A stretch of 64,000 nt of DNA. It comes from Leptodactylus fallax (Eukaryota; Chordata; Amphibia; Anura; Leptodactylidae). The translations under genes were made by a program, and so were the position numbers. Below are positions 1 to 10,854 of the stretch, in pieces (positions within the stretch are counted from its first letter, which is position 1; the number at the start of each line of letters is the position of its first letter). The notes beneath the pieces were generated by a model, which did no database searches, had not been told where the DNA came from, and saw only the letters and a list, made by a program, of their open reading frames with translations. The DNA is taken from the NCBI GenBank assembly GCA_947044405.1, contig CAMRHE010000169.1, positions 4,340,501 to 4,404,500 of the forward strand. The letters are read 5' to 3'.

Positions 1-65
1 TGGGCATTTACAGACATGGCAATACTTAACATGTTTATTTTCATTTTTGTTTCATCTTTATATGA

Positions 66-1052
66 AAAGGGGGTGATTTAATTTTTTTTTATTCTTTTTA
101 AAACTTTAAAAAAAATTACCCCCACCAGGAGGCATCAACTAGAATTCATTAGATTGCTTATACCATAAACTGCAATACTACAGCATTGCAGTCTATAGGA
201 AATTGCCTATGCTTCTATTGATCCCTGCCATAGGGCTCTATAGTAGCATAGCACTGGCAGGCCTGGAAACAGCTCTCTTGATTGGCAGCTTTTTAGGTCA
301 ACCCCATTAGGACAGGGATGAGATCTGTGTCTTCAGTTTAACCTCCATGCCTACAAGGAGTCTAAAGAAGTTTGAAATCCATCATCATTGGTTCAGGCTG
401 CTGCCATTCCATCTGTTCAGATTGGCTGCTATTTATAAAATATTGAGAAACTGCCATATAACGTATTTTTCGGATTATAAAGACGCACTTTTTTTCCCCC
501 AAATTTGGGAGAAAATGGGGGTGCATCTTATAGTCCGAATGTGTGGTGTTTTGGCAGGCGGGGTGGAGGAGTGGGGTCGCAGCATCACCCCACTCCTGCC
601 ACCACTGGGTTCCTGCAGCGGGGCTTCTTGTAGCGGGAGGAGTGGGGCGATACTGTGGGCCCTGGGTTGAGAGGGTATCCCAGTGTCCGCTGGTCTGCAA
701 AGATAATTTCAGCCGCTCTGCTGTAGCGGAGACCCATAGCTAATGCCCGTGATCAGAGTCCACTCTGATCGCGGACATTACTACCTGTGAGCCCCCTAAA
801 GTGTAAAAGAAGCACTCCGGGGCCAGTCCCCACCAGCTCCATACATTTCTTGTTGCAGGCCGGCTCCTGTGCGGTGAGATCAGCCATGACCAGCCCCAGT
901 AGTAATGTATAGAATCTCCCATAGACTGCAATACAGTTGCATTGCAGTCTATGGGACTTGCAATCAAGTGATTGCAGGTTCAAGCACGCTAAGGGGGCTA
1001 ATCAAGTAGTAAAAAAAAAATAAATGAATAAAAGTTCTAAATCACCCCCTTT
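66..1052. repeat. Fold-back non-autonomous element, about 1 kb
   Basis: The left edge has aaagggggtgattta followed by a T-rich tract; the right edge has its inverse, taaatcaccccctttcc after an A-rich tract. Between them, motifs built on 'attgcagtctat(a/g)gg' recur in both orientations (near 190 and near 920-955). The pairing suggests a palindromic DNA-transposon derivative. No transposase frame and no clear target duplication are visible. Short frames inside are not conserved-looking. The exact ends are uncertain by tens of bases. Confidence 0.5.
471..537. repeat. Short hairpin repeat
   Basis: The arm cggattataaagacgcac (471-488) pairs with gtgcatcttatagtccg (521-537), around a C/A/G-rich loop. 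It resembles a short inverted-repeat motif scattered in vertebrate genomes. It lies inside the larger fold-back repeat and has no coding content. Confidence 0.6.
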
Positions 1053-1449
1053 CCCTAGAATACATATAAAAGTATATTATTGTGAAACACATAAACATTA
1101 GGTATCCCTGTGTCCGAAAATGCTAGTGTGAACCAAGCAAAAGGCTTCATGCACATGACTGTGCAATACCAGTGTGCTACCTGTGTTTTTCATGGCTAGC
1201 ATACTGATTCATTATATTCTATGGTCCTCATACACAGGCCTGTGTATTATCACAAGCTCGTGTATGGGGCAGTGAGCATGGGGCAAAATTCAGGACAAGT
1301 AATATTTGTCTGTTTTGTGGTCCATGCTCAGTGAAGTAAATGAACAGGTCAGTGGAGGCATGGGTGGCACACAAACATTATCCATTGGCCGCACATGCCA
1401 TTCAACCATGGACCTGGCACAGCACACTATTGTGTGCATGAGGCCTAAG

Positions 1450-2073
1450 GCAGGGTTCACACTACTGTTGATGTCCGTTCTGATAGTGTCTGTTAAAAAA
1501 AAGAAAAACAAAAAAAAATGGACACATCATAACAGACATTAACGGACACTAACTGATGTTAATGTGTTCGTTTTTTTAACTGTTCCAATTGATGGATTAG
1601 TTTAATAAAACGGACACATTAGCATCAGTTAGCATCAGTTAGTGTTCGTTTTTTAACACTGTCCGTTTTTTTTGTTTTTTTTTTCTGCTTTCTGAGCATG
1701 CGCAGGAAAAAAAATCGGACGTAAAATAACGGACAGTAACTGATGGCTATCCGTTACTGTCTGTTATAAGTCCGTTACCCATAAACTTCAATGTTAAAAA
1801 AATAATGGACTTGCTGTCCCTCAAGAATCCGTTTTTTTCAAATGGACAAAAAGTCCTGCATGTAGGATTTTTTGTCCGTGAAAAAATAACGGACTTCTGA
1901 CGGATTTGGTGTAAACGGACACTAACGGACACAATATAAAAACCCATTGAAATGAATGGAAATTTTAACGGATTTCTGACGGTTCAGCTAGTGTCTGATG
2001 CTAAAATCTTGTAACGGACAATAGCAACAGACAGTACTGACGGTCACCAACGGTAGTGTGAACGCCCCCTAAC
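1450..2073. repeat. Non-autonomous DNA element rich in 'taacggacac' words
   Basis: The region begins ggcagggttcacactac and ends in the inverse form gtagtgtgaacgccccc, giving terminal inverted repeats of about 15 bp. The interior is packed with diverged words of the type 'taacggacac', 'gtccgtta' and 'gtgtccgtt' on both strands, a satellite-like filling. Similar half-ends (gttcacac or gtgtgaac next to 'cctta') recur near 18,915, 19,150 and 36,100. No transposase is present. The superfamily is not assigned. Confidence 0.55.
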
Positions 2074-2697
2074 AGTTATTTGTATCAGTTCATACGAGGA
2101 ACAGCAGTATAAATACAGAGACTTGTCATTCAGTATTTCACATGAAAGTGCAGTTAAAGCATTATGATGGCTAATGTTCTCTTGGGGGTGAACAGTAATA
2201 AAACTTTTAAGAAAGCCCTTCAAATAAATGGAAGTTAAGAAATGCCCCTAAAAACACAGGCCAACCTCAGACAGCGGTCACAATGAAAAAACAAGTTACT
2301 GGAAAGAAACAACCTAGATTATAGTCACATATGTATCATATGTCACAGAGGACGACAATGGCTGTAATGGTAAAAGAAGAAACATTTTAATAGTTCTCTA
2401 GCAACATATAAACTTTCAAAACTTACAATGGAATTTTCTCAAGTTCTTACTTTTAAAATCAGTAGAACTTCTCACTTATAAAAGTTGGGAATGCAATGTA
2501 AAAGTGATTGATATATAATCTTTGATCATATGCAGTAGATAAGTTAAGAAGTTGGAACTCTTAATTCTTAACACATACAGTACTGTCATCACCTGTTATC
2601 ATTCTGTATGCTTACTTACTATGCTTAATGTCACTATTTTTTGTACAAAGCTCATTTATGCCACACTTGTGATATTTTAAAAAAGTAGGAAAGGAGG
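2074..2697. other. No gene seen
   Basis: AT-rich DNA between two repeats. No conserved frame, RNA gene or clear element end was recognised. Confidence 0.5.
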
Positions 2698-2705
2698 GTG
2701 TAGAG

Positions 2706-3460
2706 CAGGGTTCAGCAACCCCCGGCACTGGTGCCGAAGTCAGCACCCAAGGCATATCTACCTGGCACAGGACCCTCTCTGCTCCAGGTGGCAATCTCTC
2801 TCTATCCGTCGATGTAAATGCAGTCGGACGGGAGGATGCACTGGGAGGTGGTGGGAACATGAGGCACAATGTCTAAGTGTCCAGGCCAGTAGCAACTACC
2901 TGTGCAAAGTATAATATGGCAGCTAAATTTGCCTTCATTCATTTCAATAAGACTGTAAAAATTTGTTTGGGTTTCTTCAACAAAAAGACTAGTCTGTGTG
3001 ATGGGCACCCTCTGCCCCCACAAAGCAGGCTTACTGCAGATTACACTAAATCCAGTCCAAATATATATCATTTTGCTAAAGGATTATATTGAAATGTAAG
3101 CTCAATCGACTAACTAACTGGTGGCAGTTATGGTTTGCGTTATATGACTTTCATCTAGGACAGTGTTTCCCAACCTTTTCAGACTCAGGGTCCCCCTGAA
3201 AAAAAAAAAAAAAATTCCTTGGAGCACCCCTACCAAAGAATTTAACCAAAAGTCAAAAAACATCCTAAGGACATAGATAACATTGCATAAAGGCATGGGA
3301 TCATCCTTCTAAATACTTCTAGAGTGTTGAGGCTCCCTGTTGGTAATCACCGATTTAGGAGGGCAACACCTTTACAATTATTACATGGCACACTGAGTAC
3401 TTCATCTTTTGATTTTTTTTCCAAATCGGCACCCCAGACTAAAAAGGTTGCTGACCCCTG
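2706..3460. mobile_element. hAT-type miniature transposon with 8-bp target duplication
   Basis: The left end is cagggttcagcaacc and the right end, read inverted, is caggggtcagcaacc: 14 of 15 terminal bases match. The direct repeat gtgtagag flanks both sides (2698-2705 and 3461-3468), an 8-bp target duplication characteristic of the hAT superfamily. There is no transposase, so the element is non-autonomous and must have been moved in trans. A second hAT-like element is inserted inside it (3161-3352). The intact duplication makes the boundaries exact. Confidence 0.87.
3161..3352. mobile_element. Nested hAT-like miniature element
   Basis: It starts cagtgtttcccaacc and ends tgttggtaatcaccg, an imperfect inverted match (about 11 of 15). 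Flanking 8-mers atctagga (3153-3160) and atttagga (3353-3360) differ at one base. The element interrupts the larger hAT element around it, so it inserted later. It contains a poly(A) tract on the plus strand near 3199-3214. No coding capacity. Confidence 0.65.
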
Positions 3461-3468
3461 GTGTAGAG

Positions 3469-3755
3469 TTTTATGGCCCAGCAAATTTAACATTATTTGC
3501 ACCAACAAACGGGTGTAGGCATTAGCTGAAATCAATGCCAGATTTTAGTTTCTGGCACAGGAACCTCTGAAGATGTACCAGATCACTAAGAGGTGTATGT
3601 CCCTTAATAATTTTGGCACTACTCACTCCGGGGCGGCTGTTTATTATTTGTACTATGTGCCAGTCTTAATAAATCAGCCCCACTGTCCCCCCTACCTTAC
3701 AGATCTGAAAATGATGGCTTATTTCTTTACTCAGATGGGAAAACCCACTTAAGTT
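3469..3755. repeat. Dispersed repeat piece ending 'aaatcagccccac'
   Basis: The stretch with 'ccttaataattttggcac' and 'aataaatcagccccac' (about 3600-3685) recurs in diverged form near 32,050-32,335. It is an interspersed repeat of unknown class without coding capacity. Confidence 0.4.
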
Positions 3756-3909
3756 CATAAAAGTAAACCGTCAGCCAATTCGGTCACCTTAGTAACGTTA
3801 AAGTAAACCTTTCCAAAAGTGAGGCCCTTAACATCACGCTACCCCACACTGAGATTGTCCATTTTACAGACTACTTCCCGTTTAAGTGGAAGATCACTTC
3901 CCTCAAATA

Positions 3910-4033
3910 GCCTTTAAATGGTCCCTCAGTCTGGTTCAGTAGGACACGCAATCATGGAAGACTGCTGATTATGAATTGTATTACTGAATTACAGAAATGA
4001 ATGAACGTTCCAAAAATATTCTAATTTATTGAG
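3910..4033. mobile_element. Half of a mariner-type miniature element
   Basis: This is the inverse complement of part of the complete element at 11,591-11,961. It retains one terminal inverted repeat, ending gagatgcacctg next to TA, and breaks off abruptly at agcctttaaatgg on the other side. The missing second terminus means it cannot have arrived here by itself as a normal insertion. Confidence 0.75.
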
Positions 4034-4034
4034 A

Positions 4035-4850
4035 TGCACCTGTAGGCTTCTTTGCTGGCTAAGCGGCGATGACGTTAGACTTAGACAGGTTGTTGGGGAT
4101 CCGCCCCTTCCTCCACTGACCCAGCTGCACGCTTCTCACCCGGACCTTCACTTATCCTGGCTGGAGTATGGTCAACTTACAGCCTTCCTGCGGAAATTCT
4201 CTTTTCCCCTTCCTCTTTCCTCTACCATGACTGACCTGGAGTCTGTCCTTTCCCACGCTGACTCTTCCCCGCGTGCACTCTCGGCTCTTCACAGCATTCT
4301 TCTCCGAGACGCAGGTCTTTCCTGTTCGCACATAAGCTTCCGTTGCCCTGCAGTGCACAAGAAAAATAATTTCAAGATCCTGTCTCGGTGGTACTGGTGC
4401 CCTGACTTCCTCCACAGAATTTATCCTGCTGTGACTGACTGGTGTTGACGCTGTGGTACTGAGAAAGGCACCCTATATCACATCTGGTGGGAATGTGACG
4501 GTCTTAGGCCCTTTTGGGACACTGTGTTTGTCCTGTATGCTAAAGTCTGTGGTCGCACCATCGCAGCAACTCCCTAACTGGCCCTTCTTTCAGTTATCCC
4601 TGGCAGGATCTCTGCGGTGAAGAAGGACCTCCTGCGACACTTTCTCACGGCTGCTAGAACCGTCATTCCCAGGCACTGGCGGAGCATTGTTGCGCCCTCC
4701 CTGGTTGAATTTCTTCAGGAGCTTCTCCTAATAAGGAGAATGGAGGACCTGGTGGTGGAGGATTGCCCCGACCCCTCCAAATTTGACGCTCTCTGGCGGT
4801 CTTGGGTGGTGGTCCAGGAATCGTCAAGTTCTCTTCTTTCTTTTCCTGAT
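4035..4850 (+). pseudogene. L1 ORF2 C-terminal fragment (broken)
   Basis: The translation resembles the C-terminal region of L1-clade ORF2 proteins downstream of the reverse transcriptase. Cues are a Cys-rich stretch with an 'RCGTEKGTLYHIWWEC' motif, then 'FWDTVF' and, further on, 'RHWRSIVAPSLVEFLQELL' and 'RMEDLVVED'. An in-frame TGA at about 4446 replaces the residue before RCG, and another stop or frame change falls before 4617. The endonuclease and RT domains are absent (5' truncation). The long frame after about 4850 is U-rich 3' UTR, not protein. Dead copy. Confidence 0.75.
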
Positions 4851-5251
4851 ACAGTGATACCTTTCTATTTCTTTTCTCGTTTTCTCACCTCTATCCTTTG
4901 GAGAAGGTTACTGGTCGTTCTACCATTCCATTGTTACCCACCCCTCCCTCACTCTTTCTCTTCAGTATGTGTTTTCCTGATCACAGTTCCCATTGTGTGT
5001 TCCTTTGTCTGTTTGTTCTTCTCCCATTACCTTCAAGACGTTGTTTTTATGGTTCCGTATATCTGGGCCTTCCGTTCCTCTGTTATTGTATTGTGGTCCA
5101 CAGTGTTAACTTGGGCCTTACCTCAAGCTCCTTGTTTACTGGCGAGGCCTGCGAGCCTTTGCATTTGTTTGCTCGCACTGTTTTTGTCCTTTTTCCATTG
5201 TACTTAAAAATCTTTAATAAACTTTGTTTAAACATAAAAGTAAACCGTATA

Positions 5252-6818
5252 CAGTCATGGCCAAAAGTTTTGACAATGACACAAATATTATATTTTCACA
5301 TGATCTGCTGCCCTCTGGTTTTTATGTGTGTTTGTCAGATGTTTTTATCACATACAGAAATATAATTGCATTCATATTATGAGTAACAGAAACTTATATT
5401 GACAGTTAGAATGAGTTAATGCAGCAAGTCAATATTTGCAGTGTTGACCCTTCTTCTTCAGGACCTCTGCAATTCTCCCTGGCATGCTCTCAATCAACTT
5501 CTGGACCAAATCCTGACTGATAGCAGTCCATTCTTGCAGAATCAATGCTTTCATTTTGTCTGAATTTGTTGGTTTTTGTTTGTCCACCCGTCTCTTGATG
5601 ATTGACCACAAGTTCTCAATGGGATTAAGATCTGGGGAGTTTCCAGGCCATGGACCCAAAATCTCTATGTTTTGTTCCCTGAGCCACTTAGTTATCACCT
5701 TTGCTTTATGGCAAGTTGCTCCATCATGCTGGAAAAGGCATTGTTGAGCGCCAAACTGCTCTTGGACGGTTGGGAGAAGTTGCTCTTGGAGGACATACTG
5801 GTACCATTCTTTATTCATGGCTGTGTTTTTAGGCAAGACTGTGAGAGAACCGATTCCCTTGGCTGAGAAGCAACCCCACACATGAATGGTTTCAGGATGC
5901 TTTACAGTTGGCATGAGACAAGACTGGTGGTAGCGCTCACCTCTTCTTCTCCGAATAAGCTGTTTTCCAGATGTTCCAAACAATCGAAAAGGGGATTCAT
6001 CAGAGAAAATGACTTTACCCCAGTCCTCAGCAGTCCACTCCCTGTACCTTTTGCAGAATATCAGTCTGTCCCTGATGTTTTTTCTGGAGAGAAGTGGCTT
6101 CTTTGCTGCCCTCCTTGAGACCAGGCCTTGCTCCAAGAGTCTCCGCCTCACAGTGCGTGCAGATGCACTCACACCTGCCTGCTGCCATTCCTCAGCAAGC
6201 TCTGCACTGCTGGTAGCCCGATCCCGCAGCTGAAACACTTTTAAGAGACGGTCCTGCCGCTTGCTGGTCTTTCTTGGGCGCCCTGGAGCCTTTTTGGCAC
6301 CAATGGAACCTCTCTCCTTGAAGTTCTTGATGATGCGATAGATTGTTGACTGAGGTGCAATCTTTCTAGCTGCAATACTCTTCCCAGTTAGGCCATTTTT
6401 GTGCAGTGCAATGATGACTGCACGTGTTTCTTTAGAGATAACCATGGTTAACAGAAGAGAAACAATGATGGCAAGCACCAGCCTCCTTTTAAAGAGTCCA
6501 GTGGTGTCATTCTTACTTAATCATGACAGATTGATCTCCAGCCCTGTCCTCATCAACACCCACACCTGTGTTAATGGAGCAATCACTGAAACGATGTTAG
6601 GTGGTCCTTTTAAGGCAGGGCTGCAATGATGTTGAAATGTGTTTTGGGGGATAAAGTTCATTTTCTAGGCAAATATTGACTTTGCAAGTAATTGCAGTTA
6701 AGCTGATCACTCTTTATAACATTCTGGAGTATATGGAAATTGCCATTAGAAAAACTGAAGCAGTAGACTTTGTAAAAATTAATATTTGTATCATTCTCAA
6801 AACTTTTGGCCATGACTG
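5252..6818 (-). mobile_element. Tc1/mariner DD35E transposon, copy 1 (1,567 bp)
   Basis: TA dinucleotides flank both ends (5250-5251, 6819-6820). The termini cagtcatggccaaaag and its inverse at the right end form inverted repeats of about 38 bp with one or two mismatches. The element carries one minus-strand transposase frame. A second copy of exactly the same length is at 21,686-23,252. The transposase spacing (D-D-35 residues-E) fits the DD35E lineage described in vertebrates under the name Traveler; that assignment is from family knowledge, not a search. Confidence 0.93.
5429..6478 (-). CDS. Tc1-type DD35E transposase, copy 1 (349 aa)
   Basis: This enzyme would bind the element's terminal repeats and cut and paste it into TA sites in the nucleus. 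The N-terminal third is a paired-like double helix-turn-helix DNA-binding region. A GRPRK linker (residues 66-70) separates the two halves. Catalytic residues are visible: D160 in 'FSDES', D252 in 'FQHDGA' and E288 in 'NPIENLW'; 35 residues lie between the second and third. The frame is open end to end and ends CKY. Met-12 ('MVISKET') is an equally plausible start, because the first 11 residues are hydrophobic and lie outside the usual family start. Residue 255 is T here and P in copy 2, next to the second catalytic Asp, so activity may differ. The family length is about 340-350 aa, so this looks complete. Confidence 0.92.
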   Translation of the reverse strand: MLAIIVSLLLTMVISKETRAVIIALHKNGLTGKSIAARKIAPQSTIYRIIKNFKERGSIGAKKAPGRPRKTSKRQDRLLKVFQLRDRATSSAELAEEWQQAGVSASARTVRRRLLEQGLVSRRAAKKPLLSRKNIRDRLIFCKRYREWTAEDWGKVIFSDESPFRLFGTSGKQLIRRRRGERYHQSCLMPTVKHPETIHVWGCFSAKGIGSLTVLPKNTAMNKEWYQYVLQEQLLPTVQEQFGAQQCLFQHDGATCHKAKVITKWLREQNIEILGPWPGNSPDLNPIENLWSIIKRRVDKQKPTNSDKMKALILQEWTAISQDLVQKLIESMPGRIAEVLKKKGQHCKY

Positions 6819-6820
6819 TA

Positions 6821-9193
6821 CAAAGGTCTAGTGATATAATTCAGAAATACGTCTGACAATGTTTCTCAGTCTTCTCTGAACTGGAGATGTTAGAGATGTA
6901 TTGATCATGGGGGATTTACCAACAATGCGGTCAGCCTCTCTTAAAACCAAAATGACTGATTATGAAAAGGATCTGCACATCAATTGTATAGCCGAGACAA
7001 ACATAGCTTTAGTGTCCCTTTACTTTTTCTACACAATTTGTCTTTGGCAATGTTTTAAGTAACTTTAAGGACTGCTCCTTTAAGCGACTACAGGTTAAAA
7101 CGATTAACAAACATTTTATTCCATGAATACCAGTCACTGTGGTAGACTTCTCAGCCTTTTTAGAATCTTTTCCAAATATTGTTTTTAATTGTTGTCATTG
7201 ATTTTATTTGCTGACAGTTGTGGGAAGCCCACACTCCGCGGGTTCTTCATAACACAGTTATTTGTGTTAAGTTGGTTCCTTTTGCCAACTCCATCAGAGA
7301 GGTCCTCAGGAGAGCATTTCTCTGGTAAAAGGATATTCTTGTTAATTAAGGATTCTGTGTAAGCACAAAGTGTCTGTGATTGTTTCTAACATCTTTTCCA
7401 CTGCGGTTATTTCCTTGAATCAGCAGTTTGATATTGTCCGACACAGCATGGCTACAGCTGTTCTTTATTATCTGCTGACTTAGGTTGGATTTCAGATTAC
7501 AAATTCCTATTACAACATAGATATTTGAAGATAAGAGAGAGCATCTCTCCAAGGTGGTGAGCAGACTGGCTAGAATCCCTTACTCTTGTCCCCTGTGAAT
7601 GATCTATCCCCGTCTCTGTAGAAGAGCTTCCACCTCCAAGCTGCTGGAAATTACACTCATTACTGCTAAGGGTAATTGGTGAGATTTCTGCAAGCTATCT
7701 GGTGCTGACTACAACATTTGGTTGAGAAGATAACAGAAGCAAACTCTGTAAGTAAAACATTGTTATGAATCCTGGTAGTACCCATGGCATTATATGTATT
7801 ACTTAGCTAAATGAGTAACCGGATTTTCTATATTAGATGGACCATGACCATTTTTAGATATGGTCAAATGGGAATTTTCTCATTCTTTGTGTTAATAATT
7901 TCCACTGATATGTGGTAAAAAGTTACTGAAATTGTGAAACACATTACACTCTGGTTCAGTGGGACATGTGGGTGTGGATTGTAAAAAAAATTGGATGAAG
8001 CTTAAATGCATCTAAGTTGTGTCTGAAAATTCTGGCTCAAAGTAAGCCAACTAAACATAGACTAGACAGTCTAAAGATACACCAGATTTATCATCCATTA
8101 TCAGCCACTGTGATAAATCTGTTGTATTTTCAGACTGCCTAAGTTTATTTTGTCGAACTATTAGTAAGTTTGGGCAACTGTTTGGTGTTTCACTTATACC
8201 TTCCATAACTCAAAGGGTTATAGCATGTCATTGATTCCTCATGTTTCTAAATTGAAAGGTCTTGTAGTCAAGGAGTTAAGTTTCAATAATAGATTCTTTC
8301 TTTTTCCACCTCCCCATAAAAAGAATTCTCACAGTTCCAGGCTGGTTTCCATTCAACACCCACATTCCAATGTGCGAAGAGTGTTTTCTACAAGAAGGCA
8401 GATTCTTTGTTTCTCGCCTTTGAAAATTCACTTGGCTGATGTTTCCTTAGGAATGTCATCATACAGGCTCTGCTCAGAATAGAAGCCACAAACATAGTCA
8501 TCTGTCTTTCCCTGGAACACAAGTCTAGCTTCTACTCGGCTTTGTTTTATATAGGTAGAAATAGAGTGATGTTACATGGGTGCTATTAAGGGATATGAAT
8601 AAGACTATTATTGGTCCATTTAACATACGTCCATTATCCAATTACTATTTTATTTCCCACCTGTGGTTTCCTTCACTTGTACTGTAAAGATACATGAAAC
8701 AGGTATTGTTGGCCCTACTGAAGCAAGTTATTAAATTACATAGGTATCAATTTTTCCCTGGTTCTTTTTCTTGTTTCATGTATTTGATAAGTTTAGATCT
8801 TAACAGCACTCAAATAATCTTAAAATATGGAGGAGGATACAGTCAAGTCTGGTGTTCTTGCCTTCCCCAGGCCATACATATAGAAATACACTGTACAAAT
8901 CTGGCTACAAGCCACGCACCTTTGTGTGCAACATATGACCAGGGATGGATTATCAAGTTTTCATTATATAACAATAGCATTACTGTAATTACTCAAACTG
9001 TACAACCCGATGATGATAGTTTTTGTTTTTAATAAACTTAAAGAGGTTTTCTAAGACTTAGATATTGCTGACCTATCCTTAGGAGAGATCATCAATATCT
9101 GATTGATGGAGGTCCAACATATACTGTACATTATATTGGGACTGTGCTTGATATTATAGCCAAATGGGTTACTCTAAGTCTTGGGTAATCCCT
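6821..9193. other. No gene seen; AT-rich, one hairpin repeat
   Basis: No conserved protein frame or element ends were recognised. A stem-loop lies at about 8065-8140: 'agtctaaagatacaccagat' faces 'tgataaatctgttgtatttt' and then 'cagact'. Frames of 60-110 codons here show no family features and are taken as chance. Confidence 0.5.
8065..8140. repeat. Imperfect inverted repeat (stem-loop)
   Basis: The left arm (agacagtctaaag...gatttatca) pairs with the right arm (tgataaatc...cagactgcct) across a short loop, with a few mismatches. It is probably an old miniature-element remnant. Confidence 0.5.
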
Positions 9194-9570
9194 TTAAAGG
9201 GTTTATCCACCTTTCTAATATTGATGGGATAGGTAATTAATATTAAATCTGCAGGGTCTGACAGCCAGGAACCCTGCAGATCAGCTTTTCCGAAACAGCG
9301 CAGCTACCAGTTATGTTAACATGCTGGAAGCCACACTGCTCACTCAACGTACCATGTGTAGCAGTGGGTTTGGGTACTGCAGCATACAAGGGTGCACCTA
9401 TAATGAGGTGAAGTGAGGCGGCCGCCTCAGGCGGCACTATTCGTCACTGTCTGGGGGGCGGCATTTTTACTATTTACTTAACGTAAACCAGCCCAGGACC
9501 GGCTGCTTTAAAAAAAACAAAAAAAAACAAAGCTGAGCGGGGCCTGTCCTGTGCTGGTTTATGAGATGTC

Positions 9571-9631
9571 TGCATCTCAGTGCAGGCGGCGATACAATGA
9601 CGTCATCACGCCGCCTGCGCTGAGATGCAGA
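9571..9631. repeat. GC-rich hairpin centred on TGACGTCA
   Basis: The arm tgcatctcagtgcaggcggcg faces its inverse cgccgcctgcgctgagatgca; the loop contains the palindrome tgacgtca. Comparable hairpins with the same central 8-mer occur at 28,337-28,450 and about 50,030-50,130. Confidence 0.75.
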
Positions 9632-9716
9632 TGTTGCTGACAAGAAGAGGAGGAGGCGGCTCCAACAAGGGATCGCAGGTAGGTGAGGATAACTTTTTTT
9701 TTTTTTTTTTTTTATA

Positions 9717-9762
9717 AATAGGCCGTTACCTGCTGGAGTAACCCCAGCAGGTAATGGCCTAT
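9717..9762. repeat. Hairpin
   Basis: The arm aggccgttacctgctgg pairs with ccagcaggtaatggcct across a 7-base loop. It directly follows a poly(T) tract inside the TTAA-type element. Confidence 0.7.
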
Positions 9763-10213
9763 TTACTTACCTACCCCCCGCGCCTGCTCGTGGCCGCCTC
9801 CACTTCCCCTTCTGTTATGTGGTCTTTTCAGACCCCAAAGTATAATAATCAGAGGCCCAGGGGAGGTGAGGGAACATATCCATTGTTACTCACCTCTCCT
9901 GCGATCGGATGGGTGTGCAGGTGAGGACAATGTGGGTTGGATACCTGGAAAAGTGAGGAGCCAAAGATATCTGTGTTGCAAATTTTACAGAGACACGTTA
10001 CAGCTGGAAGAAGTGGTCATGGCGGTCCAAAGGGAAGAGAAGGGAAATGTGAAGGATTAGTCAGAGACGTCACCTGTAAGTCACAAAATGTTACTGCCCT
10101 GTATTCACCTAAATGATAGCGGATAAATACCTGATTGTTTGGGGTTGTCTGCTGAGACCCCCACTGAGCCTGAGAATTGGGTTTTTACCGCCTGGCTGCG
10201 GCTGAATATAGGT

Positions 10214-10338
10214 GTGTCGCTTGGTGGATGGACGAACCCGCGTAGCTCTCATTCACTTCAATGGGAGTACCAAAGATAGTGGAAGTACAGTACTCAGCTG
10301 TCTGCGTCGCCACGTGGGCTCGTCCATCCACCAAGCAG
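10214..10338. repeat. Inverted repeat with GGATGGACGA arms
   Basis: gcttggtggatggacgaacc near the left end faces ggctcgtccatccaccaagc at the right end, enclosing about 85 bases. It is part of the nested filling of the TTAA-type element. Confidence 0.65.
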
Positions 10339-10854
10339 AAGATGTGTGAAGTTATTGTCCTGGTTAATGCCGTGTTTTTGAACTGAATTCTTAAAAACTG
10401 TTTTATAACTTTGTGTATTGTGTATCTTGTGCAACGAAAACAGTGTGTGAAGCTAGTAGCATGGAAACTCAATTTTTTTTTTTTGGGGGGGGGGGGGGCG
10501 TCTTTCTACAGTCCACCTCAGGCAGCAAAGAGGCTAGGTTCACTACTGGCAGCATATGACGGGTGAGCAGCAAGGCTCCAGACATGTTATTACTGGGAGC
10601 CACACTGCCCTGGTGCAGTTGATCTGCAGGGGTCCCGGCTATCAGACCTATGCCAATGCAATACTTATGATCTATCCTAAGAATAGACTATCAGTATTAT
10701 AAAGCTGGATAACTCCTTTAACCTTTTTTTGACATCCAGCATAATAGTACTAGCCTAGTAGTCTATTGAAGCCTCCCAGGCTTGTCTGGCGTAGAGTTGT
10801 ACTGCTCTGTGAAGTGCCACTATTTTACAATGCATTGCAATTATTTTGCAATTG

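Larger units (their letters stand above)
3772..5232 (+). mobile_element. 5'-truncated L1-type LINE composite with 16-bp target duplication
   Basis: The 16-mer cataaaagtaaaccgt occurs at 3756-3771 and again at 5233-5248, directly bracketing this segment. The distal part (from about 4034) encodes the C-terminal end of an L1-like ORF2 and ends in ctttaataaactttgttt. The proximal part (3772-3909) is unrecognised, and 3910-4033 is half of a mariner miniature element. The whole bracketed block therefore looks like one retrotransposition product of a chimeric or already interrupted template. A later Tc1 insertion lies two bases past the right copy of the duplication. Confidence 0.72.
9194..10721. 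mobile_element. TTAA-type (Kolobok/T2-like) non-autonomous element with nested repeats
   Basis: Both ends are TTAA. Inward of these, ttaaagggtttatccac at the left matches the inverse of the right end (ttaaaggagttatccag), continuing through 'ttctaatattgatgg'. Related half-elements occur at 26,536-26,822 and 54,710-55,000. The interior holds GC-rich hairpins (9571-9631, 9717-9762, 10214-10338), long A/T and G homopolymers and a second repeat with 'ggcggccgcctcaggcgg'. No transposase is present. The superfamily is inferred from the TTAA duplication and TTAAAGG terminus; piggyBac also uses TTAA. Confidence 0.7.

Noticed and set aside
4617..5207. 196-codon frame as a membrane protein
   Set aside because: The first part is the L1 ORF2 end; the hydrophobic tail is T-rich 3' UTR read as Phe/Leu/Val.
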